Part shown: positions 1-8,329 of the stretch, in pieces | Layout of the letters: each line of letters opens with the position of its first letter | Position numbering within the stretch: the first letter of the stretch is position 1 | Assembly (NCBI RefSeq): GCF_009831235.1 | Contig: NZ_WUUL01000002.1 | Span: 310,001-374,000 of the forward strand | Direction of reading: 5' to 3' | DNA from: Shimazuella alba | GTDB taxonomy: Bacteria; Bacillota; Bacilli; Thermoactinomycetales; Thermoactinomycetaceae | DNA length: 64,000 nt | Position numbers and translations under genes: made by a program | Notes under the pieces: model-generated | Told to the model about the DNA's origin: nothing | The model's input: the letters and a program-made list of their open reading frames with translations, nothing else | Database searches by the model: none

Positions 1-452
1 AACAGTGATGCAACTTGCTCAATCAAATAGATTCCTTCTTCTCCTATGTCATCCAAACGACCGACAAACGGGCTCACATATGTAGCACCTGCACGAGCTG
101 CAATAAGGGCTTGGTTAACAGAAAAAATAAGCGTTACGTTTGTTTTTATCCCTTTTTGAGAAAAGTGATGAACAGCTTGTAATCCATCCCAAGTCATTGG
201 AACTTTAATGGTGATCTGTGGAGCGATCTCAGCTAACTTCTCTCCTTCTTCAATCATACCTTCTGCATTTGGGCTCATCACCTCAGCACTAATAGAACCG
301 TCCACCATAGTGGTCAGCTCTTTTAAAACGTCTTCAAATACACGACCTGATTTTGCAATAAGTGATGGATTGGTGGTCACACCCGCAACAATACCAAGTG
401 GTACCACTTTTTTTACATCATCTACATGTGCAGTATCCAAGAAAATTTTCAT
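1..452 (-). CDS. tal: Transaldolase / fructose-6-phosphate aldolase family (partial, C-terminus outside window)
   Basis: The reverse strand encodes about 150 residues beginning [15 protein letters not shown] and running off the left edge, so the C-terminal third is missing. The N-terminal LDTA, the [13 protein letters not shown] segment and the Schiff-base lysine in ITIKVPMT are hallmarks of the small TalC/FSA transaldolase family (about 215 residues). It would transfer or cleave a dihydroxyacetone unit in the pentose phosphate pathway. It starts 27 bases after the fbaA stop, the same order as in Bacillus (fbaA then ywjH), so the two are probably cotranscribed. Whether it is a true transaldolase or a fructose-6-phosphate aldolase cannot be decided from the sequence. 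Confidence 0.9.
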   Translation of the reverse strand, partial: MKIFLDTAHVDDVKKVVPLGIVAGVTTNPSLIAKSGRVFEDVLKELTTMVDGSISAEVMSPNAEGMIEEGEKLAEIAPQITIKVPMTWDGLQAVHHFSQKGIKTNVTLIFSVNQALIAARAGATYVSPFVGRLDDIGEEGIYLIEQVASL

Positions 453-479
453 GGTTAATATGTCCTTTCTCTGCCTGAT

Positions 480-1334
480 TTACGCTTTGTTGGAGCTTCC
501 AAAAAGACGCATTTTTCCTCGAACAACTTCTTTAATTGCATCGCGAGCTGGTCCAAGATATTTACGTGGATCGATGAGATCAGCTTTAGAGGTCAACAAC
601 TCACGTACTACCTGAGCACTTGCTACCTGATTTTCGGTATTGACATTAATTTTTGCAGCACCAAAAGAAATCGCTTTTTGAATCGATTCATCAGGCACAC
701 CAGAACCACCGTGTAATACGATAGGTGCTTCGATTGCTTTGCTTACTTCATCAATGATATCATAATGAATTTTTGGTTCTCCTTTGTACATACCATGAGC
801 GGTACCAACAGCAATAGCCATTGCATCTACCCGAGTTTCTTGCCAGAAACGAATAGCTTCCGCAGCATTTGCAATCGATGCGTCTTCCTCTGCAACATCG
901 AGGTCATCTTCTACCCCACCGATGGTTCCGAGCTCACCTTCCACGGAAATACCAACAGCATGTGCCGCAGCAACAACCTGTTTCGTTAGACGAATATTTT
1001 CTTCAAGTGGATAATGAGAACCATCGAACATGACGGAAGAAAAACCTTCACGAATACATTGCATAACGACTTCAAAACTACTTCCATGGTCGAGATGAAG
1101 AGCTACTGGTACTCCTGATTCTTCCGCTGCTATACGAGCCAAAGCAACTACATTTTTAATACCCATATATCGAATCGCACCTTCACTTGCGCCAAAAATA
1201 AATGGAGATTGCTCTTCTTTCGCCGCTTGTGCGATTGCTTGGACGAATTCCAAGTTATTCATGTTAAACTGACCAACTGCAAATTTTTCTCGTTTTGCTC
1301 TAGGCAGAAACTCATTCATGGAGACAAGTGGCAT
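480..1334 (-). CDS. fbaA: Class II fructose-1,6-bisphosphate aldolase
   Basis: Zinc-dependent glycolytic aldolase that interconverts fructose 1,6-bisphosphate with dihydroxyacetone phosphate and glyceraldehyde 3-phosphate. The zinc and substrate motifs are visible: ALHLDHGSS, GTAHGMYKGEPKIHYD and VLHGGSGVPDE. The frame is open up to 1382, but the start at 1334 (MPLVSMNEF) gives 284 residues, normal for the family, and has an AAAGGGG ribosome site 8 bases upstream; the extra 16 residues would include the upstream terminator. Order spo0F-(kal-kce)-fbaA-tal matches the Bacillus spo0F-fbaA-ywjH cluster except for the two inserted lysine genes. A TATAAT-like -10 near 1350 suggests its own promoter. 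Confidence 0.95.
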   Translation of the reverse strand: MPLVSMNEFLPRAKREKFAVGQFNMNNLEFVQAIAQAAKEEQSPFIFGASEGAIRYMGIKNVVALARIAAEESGVPVALHLDHGSSFEVVMQCIREGFSSVMFDGSHYPLEENIRLTKQVVAAAHAVGISVEGELGTIGGVEDDLDVAEEDASIANAAEAIRFWQETRVDAMAIAVGTAHGMYKGEPKIHYDIIDEVSKAIEAPIVLHGGSGVPDESIQKAISFGAAKINVNTENQVASAQVVRELLTSKADLIDPRKYLGPARDAIKEVVRGKMRLFGSSNKA

Positions 1335-1370
1335 TCTCATTACCCCTTTATTATATGTAATCACCAAAAA

Positions 1371-1391
1371 GCCAACCCCCATCGGTTGGCA
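1371..1391 (-). terminator. Intrinsic terminator after kce
   Basis: GCCAACC/GGTTGGC inverted repeat. In the leftward direction it is followed by CTTTTTGG, so it would end the spo0F-kal-kce transcript just before the fbaA promoter. Confidence 0.65.
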
Positions 1392-1429
1392 AGGATTTAA
1401 CCTATTTTATTATAATTTGTAGCCTCAGG

Positions 1430-2236
1430 TCAAAGTTTAAGCATTGTTCTCGCTTCACCACTGGTAGAAATTGGTCGATCTAACTCTTCTGCTATTCTCA
1501 CCACACGTTGAATTAACGCTTTATTTGTAGCCAATTCTCCTTTTCGGTAGTAAATATTATCTTCTAAACCTACTCGAACATGACCACCCAATAAAATTCC
1601 AAAAGTTGCCATTCTCAATTGATTTGCTCCAATGCCGGCTACACTCCAAGAAGCAGAAACCGGTAGTTGCCGAATAAGGAAAAGCAAATGATCCGCTGTC
1701 GCTGGAATTGCCCCAGGAACACCCAAAACAAAATCAAAATGCAGATGTCCGGTTATATAACCTTTTTTCACCAAATACATGGCATTGGCGATCATTCCTG
1801 CATCAAAAATTTCAAACTCTGGACACACTCCATATTTTTGCATTTCCGTTGCAAATCGGATCAATTGCTTAGGTGTGTTTAAAAACACATCTTTACCAAA
1901 ATTAACAGTTCCCGTTGTCAACGTCGCCATTTCAGGAGAAAGCGAAATAGGTTGAAGGCGTTCTTCATCACTCATCCCTACAGCTCCACCTGTAGAAACT
2001 TGAATGATGATATCACAACGTTGTTTAATTAAATGAATAGTCTCAGCGTATATTTCTTTATCTTGAGAAGGCATTCCATCTTTATCACGTACATGTAGGT
2101 GTACGATGGATGCGCCAGCATCGTACACCTGTTTGGCTTGATCTGCGATCTCTTCTGGTGTTATAGGTAGATAAGGTGTATCAGCTCTCATCACTTCGGC
2201 TCCAACGATTGCCGCTGTTATGATTAACTTATCCAT
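1430..2236 (-). CDS. kce: 3-keto-5-aminohexanoate cleavage enzyme (BKACE family)
   Basis: Zn-dependent enzyme of lysine fermentation: 3-keto-5-aminohexanoate plus acetyl-CoA gives acetoacetate plus L-3-aminobutyryl-CoA. The 268 residues show the BKACE (DUF849) TIM-barrel signature: ITAAIVGAE at the N-terminus, the zinc motif HLHVRD near residue 47, QVSTGG, EFEIFDAGMI and VRVGLEDN with the late zinc-ligand glutamate. The BKACE family accepts several beta-keto acids, but the neighbouring kal and the kamA-kdd operon at 30.6-36.3 kb make the lysine substrate likely. It starts one base after the kal stop, indicating an operon, and ends at the terminator near 1380. Confidence 0.88.
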   Translation of the reverse strand: MDKLIITAAIVGAEVMRADTPYLPITPEEIADQAKQVYDAGASIVHLHVRDKDGMPSQDKEIYAETIHLIKQRCDIIIQVSTGGAVGMSDEERLQPISLSPEMATLTTGTVNFGKDVFLNTPKQLIRFATEMQKYGVCPEFEIFDAGMIANAMYLVKKGYITGHLHFDFVLGVPGAIPATADHLLFLIRQLPVSASWSVAGIGANQLRMATFGILLGGHVRVGLEDNIYYRKGELATNKALIQRVVRIAEELDRPISTSGEARTMLKL

Positions 2237-2237
2237 A

Positions 2238-2618
2238 TTACTTACTTCCCTGCCGAGGTATCACACAAGTACCAGAAGCATTAGCTACAACTACGGGGGG
2301 TGCTAAAACGTGGGCTTTTGAGGGCTGAGATAGGTCCCGGCTCGCCTCAATCACTTTTATTGCTTGAAAGGAAAATTTGCGCGATCGATTTCCCTTTCGC
2401 TCTAAAGTTGCTGACACTTCTAAGAAATCACCTGCGTAAACGGGAGCTAGAAACACAACCTCATCATACGCAACAAATAGACCTTCGTCCCCATCCTGTC
2501 GAATGAGAACCTCTGTAGCAGCATCTCCGAATAATCCGAGAATTTGAGCCCCAGAGACAAGACCTCCACCGTAATGAGCATCGTGCTGACTAATACGAAC
2601 ACGAATGATCGCTTTGAT
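2238..2618 (-). CDS. kal: 3-aminobutyryl-CoA ammonia-lyase, apparent ATC start
   Basis: Hot-dog-fold enzyme that removes ammonia from L-3-aminobutyryl-CoA to give crotonyl-CoA. The frame contains SQHDAHYGGGLVSGAQILG, GDEGLFVAYDEVVFLAPVYAGD and SRKFSFQAIKVI, matching the whole family length (126 residues). From the first ATG in frame it would start at 2456 and lose the conserved SQHDAHYGG segment. Upstream of that segment the frame offers no ATG, GTG or TTG before the spo0F stop; an AAGGGGG ribosome site at about 2628-2634 lies 9 bases before an ATC codon (2616-2618), which I take as the start. It sits between spo0F (stop 15 bases upstream) and kce (adjacent). The alternative is a start codon lost by mutation or sequencing error. 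Confidence 0.8.
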   Translation of the reverse strand: MKAIIRVRISQHDAHYGGGLVSGAQILGLFGDAATEVLIRQDGDEGLFVAYDEVVFLAPVYAGDFLEVSATLERKGNRSRKFSFQAIKVIEASRDLSQPSKAHVLAPPVVVANASGTCVIPRQGSK

Positions 2619-2632
2619 AGCTTTCGTCCCCC

Positions 2633-2998
2633 TTAGGAAACAAGTTGGCGTATTACTTCTGATCGTAACTCCTCAATATCAAAAGGTTTTGTAAAATGAG
2701 CAAGTGCACCCAACTTTGTCGCCTCGTCCAACATATCCAGTTCTCCATAAGCAGTCATCATGATCACTTTTGAGCGACAAGAGACAAGTTGCAATCTTCG
2801 CAATAATTCCAGTCCGTCCATACCTGGCATCTTCATATCTAGTAAAATGAGATCAGGGTCCTCCAAAGAGATGATATCCAAAGCTTGATTTCCATTAGCT
2901 GCTTGAAAGACTACTAAATTGTCTTTTGAAAAAACTTCCTTAATTAAAATACGTATACCAAATTGATCATCCACTACAAGTATCTTTTTAGGACTCAT
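2633..2998 (-). CDS. spo0F: Sporulation phosphorelay response regulator Spo0F
   Basis: Single-domain receiver of 121 residues that accepts phosphate from sporulation kinases and passes it to Spo0B. The phospho-acceptor Asp54 (LILLDMKMPGMDG), acidic pair Asp10/Asp11 (VVDDQ), Thr82 (MMTAYGE) and Lys104 (FTKPFD) fall at exactly the Spo0F positions. The frame opens at 3040, but the ATG at 2998 follows a GGAGGG ribosome site. The stop overlaps the ribosome site of kal, so translation of the two is likely coupled. An AGGAAAA motif upstream (about 3060-3090) could be part of a sigma-H promoter, but I could not fit a full consensus. Confidence 0.93.
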   Translation of the reverse strand: MSPKKILVVDDQFGIRILIKEVFSKDNLVVFQAANGNQALDIISLEDPDLILLDMKMPGMDGLELLRRLQLVSCRSKVIMMTAYGELDMLDEATKLGALAHFTKPFDIEELRSEVIRQLVS

Positions 2999-3292
2999 CT
3001 TTGTCCGTCCCTCCTTCAACACAACTATACCGATTCCCATCTACTCATCATTTTTTATTTTTCCTTATAACTATATATTTTTCCTTCTTTTTTGTGAAAA
3101 GTGATATTTTGTATGAATTGGTCACACTTTGAATAATACCTAATAAAGTAATATAATCATTTAAAAAGTATCAGTTTGCATATCTTTTTGAAAGAAGGAA
3201 TGAAAAAGTTTCGTTTATTAAAATAAAATGATGGCAACATATCCAACTTGTGTAAAATAAAAGTGATAAAGTAGAGAGATTGAGGTGATAAG

Positions 3293-4210
3293 ATGCGTGT
3301 TCTAGTAGTCGGAGCAGGTGCAGTTGGCGGTTACTTTGGAGGTCGGTTGGCACAGAAAGGTGCAGATGTTACTTTTTTAGTAAGAGAACGCAGGCAAAAG
3401 CAGTTACAATCAAATGGTTTAATCATACATAGTGTCAAAGGTGATACCCAACTGCCAGTTAAGACAATCGTAGCTGGAGATACCAGTGGTCCATATGATC
3501 TAGTTATCTTAACCACAAAAGCATATCATCTGAATGAAGTACTTCCTACTATTACTCCTTATATAGGAGAAAATAGTACTGTCTTACCTCTGCTCAATGG
3601 CATCGCACATTTTGACATGTTAAAAGAATACTACGGAGAAGAACGAATTCTTGGTGGACTTTGTTTTATTGAATCTACGCTCAACCCCAAAGGTGAAATC
3701 GAACACTATAGTACCCATCACCGTGTAATATATGGTGAATTTAACGGTTTAAAAAGTGAACGGATCGAACAGATAGAAAATTTATTTTCCGATGCGAATC
3801 TTGATGCAGTTGCTAGCGAAAACATCAAAAACGATATCTGGAAAAAATACATCTTTATCAGCGCCATGGCAGGTATGACGTGTCTAATGAGAAGCAGTAT
3901 CGGTCCTATTCTACAATCTCCTAGTGGACCAGAACTATATGAGCGACTCTTGCATGAGATTTGTTCCATTGGCAAATACCAAGAAAAAACAATGGATGAA
4001 GATGTTTGGGAGCAAACCATGGATCGTGTAAACTCACTTTCTCATGGCATGAAATCTTCTATGCTTCGCGACATGGAAAAGGGGCTGCCAATCGAAACAG
4101 AGCACTTTCATGGGACACTGCTGCGATTAGCACCAAAAGACTTAGATACTCCACTTTTGCAAACGATTTACAGTACGTTATCCATCTACCAAGCAGCTCA
4201 AAAATCATAA
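3293..4210 (+). CDS. panE: 2-dehydropantoate 2-reductase (ketopantoate reductase)
   Basis: NADPH-dependent reduction of ketopantoate to pantoate in pantothenate/CoA synthesis. The protein begins with the Rossmann motif GAGAVGGYFGG (residues 7-17), has the catalytic-lysine segment LTTKAYH and a C-terminal helical domain with NDIWKKYIFISAMAGMT. Length (305 residues) is normal. ATG at 3293 is preceded by a GAGGTGATA ribosome site. It is divergent from spo0F and monocistronic. PanE paralogues acting on other 2-keto acids exist, so the exact substrate is inferred. Confidence 0.85.
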   Translation: MRVLVVGAGAVGGYFGGRLAQKGADVTFLVRERRQKQLQSNGLIIHSVKGDTQLPVKTIVAGDTSGPYDLVILTTKAYHLNEVLPTITPYIGENSTVLPLLNGIAHFDMLKEYYGEERILGGLCFIESTLNPKGEIEHYSTHHRVIYGEFNGLKSERIEQIENLFSDANLDAVASENIKNDIWKKYIFISAMAGMTCLMRSSIGPILQSPSGPELYERLLHEICSIGKYQEKTMDEDVWEQTMDRVNSLSHGMKSSMLRDMEKGLPIETEHFHGTLLRLAPKDLDTPLLQTIYSTLSIYQAAQKS

Positions 4211-4301
4211 ACTATCTCATGTAACAAAAAATGAATTTATTCTGTTATAATCAAAATCAGAGGGAAGTACCTTCTGCTTTCCTAAAGAGATAGGATCATA
4301 A

Positions 4302-4535
4302 ATGGCCAAGAAGTACGAGACTGTAGAGAGCTTTGTTAAGGCCGTCAAGGCTATTGACTTCGGTAACAGCAACGCGTTTGATCAGTTGCAGGCTCTCCTC
4401 TCCGATACCAGCATTGAGGTTCGGAGGTGGGTCGATCATACCGAAAAGGGCTCGCTTATGGGGAAGATCGAAAGCGCCCTTCGCGAGGGACACATTACCT
4501 CTGCCAAGGAGTACCAGAAAAATCTGATGGCCTGA
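4302..4535 (+). CDS. Small protein of unknown function, cassette a (77 aa)
   Basis: I do not recognise this protein. It is 77 residues, soluble and helical in appearance (MAKKYETVESFVKAVKAIDF ...). Codons favour G/C endings (AAG, GAG, GCC, CTC) more than panE just upstream. It has its own layout: an extended -10 (TGTTATAAT, about 4242-4250) without a clear -35, a GAGATAGGAT ribosome-site-like stretch and a strong downstream hairpin. It is one of several similar isolated units between 4 and 16.5 kb; phage or plasmid origin is inferred, not shown. Confidence 0.65.
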   Translation: MAKKYETVESFVKAVKAIDFGNSNAFDQLQALLSDTSIEVRRWVDHTEKGSLMGKIESALREGHITSAKEYQKNLMA

Positions 4536-4547
4536 ATTAGCCTCTAA

Positions 4548-4578
4548 CACAGGAGACAGATAACATCTGTCTCCTGTG
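4548..4578 (+). terminator. Perfect hairpin after cassette a
   Basis: CACAGGAGACAGA/TCTGTCTCCTGTG, 13 bp perfect stem with a 5-base loop, followed by GCTGATTTTG rather than a clean U-run. Likely 3' end of cassette a. Confidence 0.6.
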
Positions 4579-4594
4579 CTGATTTTGAAGAACA

Positions 4595-4900
4595 TCACAT
4601 CAATATGATCCCCACTACAGATATCACACCAATAAACAAACCTAAAACGATAAATATAATAGGCATTATATTGCCTTTTTCATCTAAATGCATAAAAGTA
4701 TACAACTGTAAAAAAACTTGAATTACCGCAGCACCAAGTATGATCCAAAAAGTTGTTGTAAAGGTGAAGTGAGGGTATGCTACTAAATAAAACGAAAGTG
4801 CGGTAAACAAAACCATCCACATAAAAGACCAGAGAAAACGCGATGTAGATCGTGTTTTTTTGACATTTACTTGGGATTGCTTATTTAACGATGGTTCCAC
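4595..4900 (-). CDS. ctaF: Cytochrome oxidase subunit IV family protein (CtaF/QoxD-like)
   Basis: 101 residues with a short basic N-terminus and three hydrophobic segments (roughly residues 24-42, 48-70 and 78-101) and the FMHLDEKG motif typical of prokaryotic COX4-type small subunits of haem-copper oxidases. It would be a membrane subunit of the terminal oxidase. No other oxidase subunit is present in the window, so it is separated from the main cta/qox operon. ATG at 4900 follows GGGAGGGGATAG. A CcpA-like site lies just upstream. The choice between caa3 (CtaF) and quinol oxidase (QoxD) subunit is uncertain. Confidence 0.7.
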   Translation of the reverse strand: MEPSLNKQSQVNVKKTRSTSRFLWSFMWMVLFTALSFYLVAYPHFTFTTTFWIILGAAVIQVFLQLYTFMHLDEKGNIMPIIFIVLGLFIGVISVVGIILM

Positions 4901-4924
4901 TTTCTATCCCCTCCCTAAATAAAT

Positions 4925-4938
4925 TGGAAGCGCTTACC
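4925..4938 (-). promoter_or_regulatory. Candidate cre (CcpA) site upstream of the oxidase subunit
   Basis: On the reverse strand GGTAAGCGCTTCCA matches 12 of 14 positions of TGWAANCGNTNWCA. It lies about 25 bases before the start codon, suitable for repression. Confidence 0.45.
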
Positions 4939-5039
4939 TTTATTATAATCGAATTCCCAATCTTAAAAAAGATGGATATTATTTTTCTTTTTGTTGTATA
5001 ATACTTTTTGGCATTACCACGCTAAAGAGAGGAAACGAC

Positions 5040-5177
5040 ATGTCTCCTGAGGAACTGGATGAACTGGTAGAGAGGGTAAAACAGAAGACAAAGGTCGTAC
5101 TCAAGGTCAGGTCTGATCCAATGCGTCCAGCCAATCTCCCTATCGAAGATGATACGTCATCAGAAGAGAGCCAGTAA
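5040..5177 (+). CDS. Small acidic/charged protein of unknown function, cassette b (45 aa)
   Basis: A 45-residue frame (MSPEELDELVERVKQKTKVV ... ending SSEESQ) with a GAGAGG ribosome site 7 bases upstream and an extended -10 TTGTATAATAC about 40 bases upstream. It is followed by a hairpin. No family recognised. Its layout (own -10 box, one short gene, hairpin) matches cassettes a, c and d. The coding call rests on the ribosome site and layout only. Confidence 0.5.
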   Translation: MSPEELDELVERVKQKTKVVLKVRSDPMRPANLPIEDDTSSEESQ

Positions 5178-5209
5178 CTAGTTCGTCATGGCTCGTAGCA
5201 TCTCTTATA

Positions 5210-5237
5210 GGCAGTCCATTCTCCAGAATGGGCTGCC
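5210..5237 (+). terminator. Hairpin after cassette b
   Basis: GGCAGTCCATTCT/AGAATGGGCTGCC, 13 bp with one G-U pair and a 2-base loop, no U-run. Confidence 0.5.
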
Positions 5238-5245
5238 ACCTAACA

Positions 5246-5273
5246 TTGACAACAATAATGCAGAATTTATAAT
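5246..5273 (+). promoter_or_regulatory. Sigma-A promoter for the YfhO-like gene
   Basis: TTGACA (5246-5251) and TATAAT (5268-5273) separated by 16 bases. A small CCCC/GGGG hairpin followed by TTATTTT lies at about 5311-5335 in the leader, about 45 bases before the chosen start. Confidence 0.7.
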
Positions 5274-5378
5274 AAGTACGTATAATGACTTGAATAATTC
5301 CACCAACATACCCCGTAAATAGGGGTTATTTTAATTGGTGGATCAGAATTTCATAAAGAAATGAACAGGAGTACCATA

Positions 5379-7937
5379 ATGGCATCTGAAACAAAAGAAA
5401 TATCTACTACAGAGAATGCTCCAGTCCATTGGTGGCTGCAAGAACAGAAAGGTTATGCGATCTTCCTAGCTATTTTTATCACTATTATCTCCCTGTGTAT
5501 GAGTGGATTGGTACGAGGTTCCTTTCCGTTTGGTGATATTACCCGCAGTGTGAACGATCTTGGTAATCAATTTGTGCCAATACATACTTATTACTGGGAT
5601 ATGCTTCATGGTAAAGCGGAAGGTGATTTATTTTTTAACTGGCGAAGTGCTTTTGGAACCGGTTTCTATGCCGATTTTGTTACTTACTTAAGCAGTCCAT
5701 TTGAGTTATTGATCTATTTCTTCCCTCGTGCCCATGTAAACCTTGCGGTGTATGTGATTACGGTTTTGAAACTGGCTACAGCAGGAGCTGTGATGGCTCT
5801 CTACTTATCAACTTGGAAACGCGGCTCATGGCTATTTGCTGGTTTACTTGGAGCATCTTATGCCCTCTGCGGTTGGGCAATCGATGACAGCGCTTTTGTG
5901 ACGATGTGGTTGGATGGTTTGATCGCATTTCCCCTTATTTGTTTGGTTGGACATTGGGTACTGCATGGAAAACGCATCTACCTTGGGACTCTTCTCGTCG
6001 CACTCGCTTGGATTTCTAACTTTTATACTGCTTATATGGCAACACTTGGCGCTGCCATTGTGATCTTGATTCGCATGGTTACAATGAACTCGACTGCAAA
6101 AAAAAGAGGAGTGGCAATACTACGTGGGATAGGGATGGTAGGGCTTGGAGTAGGAATAGCAATGCCGTTTATTTATCCTATCTTAAAAGCAACCAGTATC
6201 GCTCAGCCTACATTGACAAAGCCATTCGTTGCGGTTCCTTGGACCCATCTTTTCTCTCGATTGTTCCCGATCACGGAAGGAATCGGACTTAGCCCTAGTA
6301 TCTTTGTTGGCACACCAGCATCATTGCTCGCATTTTCTCTCTTGTTTCAAAAATCAGTTGCTCTTCGCATCCGTATCATCTGGATAACCATAACAACACT
6401 GGTACTGCTCTCTTTCCAGTGGAACCCGACTCAATTGTTATGGCATGCCTTTGCACCTCCAAATGGCAGTTCTTTTCGTGAGGCTTTTGTCTTCTGTGGG
6501 ATGCTTACCATGCTTGCTTGGCTTAGCATTGCTGATCTGAAGAAAATAAAACCATTGCCTTTTATCGGTGCAGCCATTATGTATGGTTTACTGATGGTGA
6601 TCACTCGAAATAGCCCACTAGTGACCGATATCACTTTTCCTATCATCGGAGGAGTCTCCATCCTAACAGTTGGTGCATTGATTCTCATCTACTTCATCAG
6701 TCAAAAACAAAAATTCATCTGGGCAGGTGGATTTGCTGGACTCCTGATCATTGCTGCTTTTGTTGGAGAATCAATTGTTTCCTCTGTCATGATCGATCAA
6801 ATACGGTATGCCCGTTTTACCTCTAGCCTAGAATGGGGAAAATGGCATGACCAAGTGAGGTCTGAGATTGTAAAAAATGATAAATGGCCATCTTATCGTA
6901 CGGAAACAGGAACCAATTTTATTACCAAAAATGATCCTTGGTTATTAGGTGGTCAAGGCGCAGTATATTACAGCAGCTTAACGATGGAAAACACTACAAA
7001 AATGCTTACCGATTTAGGTTTTGGTTGGGATCGGTGGGGCAGAGGGCTATTAAGTCTTGATAATGAAGTGACCGACGCGATCTTTTCCATAGGTACGAGA
7101 ATTTCTGCTATACCCAATAAAAATGGGTCTATGATTGTGCAAACCAAGAAACAAATCGTTCCACCACTTGTCACCGTGCGTCCAAGCATCAAAAAATCGA
7201 ACAAAAAAACAAATGTCTTTTCCAATCAGGAACAATTATTAGGGAGCAAGGTCTATGATATTCCAACACCAAAAATAAGCACTGCTCAAGGAACTACACC
7301 ATTGGAAATATCAAATACAGCCTACAATATACCACTACAAGCACGTAAAAAAATAGGAACCTACTATCTGCAAACAAAATGTAAACCTGGATCAACTGTC
7401 TATCTATACACACCGTATTTATATGGAACTGCAAATTTAGCAGGTCAACGAAAACATAAAATATTAGGCTCTCATAAAGCTTACTTAGCTCCCATAATGA
7501 AACTAGGAAAAACACCGGCTTCTGGTAATGTTTCTGTTCGGATTCTAACGGATAAAGTTGGAGATTTCTCGAAGCAACCTATCGCTTGTTTAGATCCAGT
7601 AAAACTAAAACGAGCAATCACAAACCTACAAAAAACTGGAGCTACTAACGTTGAAACAACTGGGCATACTCTAACAGCAGTATTGTCAAAAGGAAGTACT
7701 GGTACAGCTATTCTTTCTATCCCCCATGCACCTGGGTGGGTTTGCTCAACGAATAAACAAAAGGCTTCTGTACCCGATCATTTTATGGGATTGATCAGTA
7801 TTCCATTGAAAAAGGATATAAAATTCGTCTCTTGTCAATATCAGCCACCTGGGTTTTTGGTAGGTATAGTTCTTGGAGTGTTTTCTGTTTGTATGCTTCT
7901 TTTATTAGGAAGATGGTATAACCATCGTTCTCAATAG
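5379..7937 (+). CDS. YfhO family integral membrane protein
   Basis: 852 residues with about a dozen hydrophobic segments through residue ~470, then a large extracytoplasmic domain and a final membrane helix (GFLVGIVLGVFSVCMLLLLG). The N-terminal GDITRSVNDLGNQFVPIHTYYWDML is characteristic of the YfhO family, related to membrane glycosyltransferases and implicated in cell-envelope or teichoic-acid glycosylation. ATG at 5379 is preferred over 5361 because ACAGGAG lies 7 bases upstream. It is a single-gene unit with its own promoter and a strong terminator. The sugar and acceptor are unknown. Confidence 0.85.
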   Translation: MASETKEISTTENAPVHWWLQEQKGYAIFLAIFITIISLCMSGLVRGSFPFGDITRSVNDLGNQFVPIHTYYWDMLHGKAEGDLFFNWRSAFGTGFYADFVTYLSSPFELLIYFFPRAHVNLAVYVITVLKLATAGAVMALYLSTWKRGSWLFAGLLGASYALCGWAIDDSAFVTMWLDGLIAFPLICLVGHWVLHGKRIYLGTLLVALAWISNFYTAYMATLGAAIVILIRMVTMNSTAKKRGVAILRGIGMVGLGVGIAMPFIYPILKATSIAQPTLTKPFVAVPWTHLFSRLFPITEGIGLSPSIFVGTPASLLAFSLLFQKSVALRIRIIWITITTLVLLSFQWNPTQLLWHAFAPPNGSSFREAFVFCGMLTMLAWLSIADLKKIKPLPFIGAAIMYGLLMVITRNSPLVTDITFPIIGGVSILTVGALILIYFISQKQKFIWAGGFAGLLIIAAFVGESIVSSVMIDQIRYARFTSSLEWGKWHDQVRSEIVKNDKWPSYRTETGTNFITKNDPWLLGGQGAVYYSSLTMENTTKMLTDLGFGWDRWGRGLLSLDNEVTDAIFSIGTRISAIPNKNGSMIVQTKKQIVPPLVTVRPSIKKSNKKTNVFSNQEQLLGSKVYDIPTPKISTAQGTTPLEISNTAYNIPLQARKKIGTYYLQTKCKPGSTVYLYTPYLYGTANLAGQRKHKILGSHKAYLAPIMKLGKTPASGNVSVRILTDKVGDFSKQPIACLDPVKLKRAITNLQKTGATNVETTGHTLTAVLSKGSTGTAILSIPHAPGWVCSTNKQKASVPDHFMGLISIPLKKDIKFVSCQYQPPGFLVGIVLGVFSVCMLLLLGRWYNHRSQ

Positions 7938-7947
7938 AAAAACAATG

Positions 7948-7991
7948 AAATCAAAAGCCGACTACTTCACTCAGTCGTCGGTTTTTGATTT
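7948..7991 (+). terminator. Intrinsic terminator of the YfhO-like gene
   Basis: AAATCAAAAGCCGAC paired with GTCGGTTTTTGATTT around a short loop, with a T-run in the right arm. Confidence 0.85.
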
Positions 7992-8009
7992 CAAATTTGT
8001 TCGCATATG

Positions 8010-8037
8010 TTGACAAACTTACCTTTTGTAATATACT
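8010..8037 (+). promoter_or_regulatory. Sigma-A promoter of ribU
   Basis: TTGACA (8010-8015) and TATACT (8032-8037), 16-base spacer, just upstream of the FMN riboswitch. Confidence 0.75.
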
Positions 8038-8061
8038 AATAATATATAAACTTCATATGGT

Positions 8062-8202
8062 ATCCTTCGGGGCAGGGTGAAAATCCCGACCGGCGGTGAT
8101 GGTTCATCAGAACCTCAGTCCGTGACCCGAGTTGGCACATGCCAAAGCGGTGGATTCGGTGTGATTCCGAAGCCGACAGTATAGTCTGGATGGGAGAAGG
8201 AT
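8062..8202 (+). ncRNA. FMN riboswitch (RFN element)
   Basis: All conserved RFN blocks are present: CTTCGGGGCAGGGTGAAA, TCCCGACCGGCGGT, CAGTCCGTGACCC, GGTGGATTCGGTG and AGTCTGGATGGGAGAAGG. It binds FMN and controls the downstream riboflavin transporter gene, here probably by transcription termination because two terminator-like hairpins lie between the aptamer and the gene. Confidence 0.97.
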
Positions 8203-8211
8203 AAGGAGACT

Positions 8212-8243
8212 AAGCAAGAAAAAAGAAATCTTTTATCTTGCTT
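8212..8243 (+). terminator. Riboswitch expression-platform hairpin 1
   Basis: AAGCAAGA/TCTTGCTT directly behind the aptamer. It may be the terminator or the competing anti-terminator arm; TTTTTTAT follows some 15 bases later. Confidence 0.45.
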
Positions 8244-8294
8244 CTGTTTCGGTGTGCTTTTTTATAAAGGAAAAAGCCTATTTATCATGACTAC

Positions 8295-8329
8295 AAACCC
8301 CCGAAAGCTAAGACTTTTGGGGGTTTTTT
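8295..8329 (+). terminator. Terminator between FMN riboswitch and ribU
   Basis: AACCCCCGAAAG/CTTTTGGGGGTT with one mismatch followed by TTTTT. This is the best candidate for the FMN-controlled terminator. Confidence 0.7.

Noticed and set aside
208-615. Rightward 135-codon frame
   Set aside because: Lies antisense to transaldolase and fbaA; no family match and no ribosome site.
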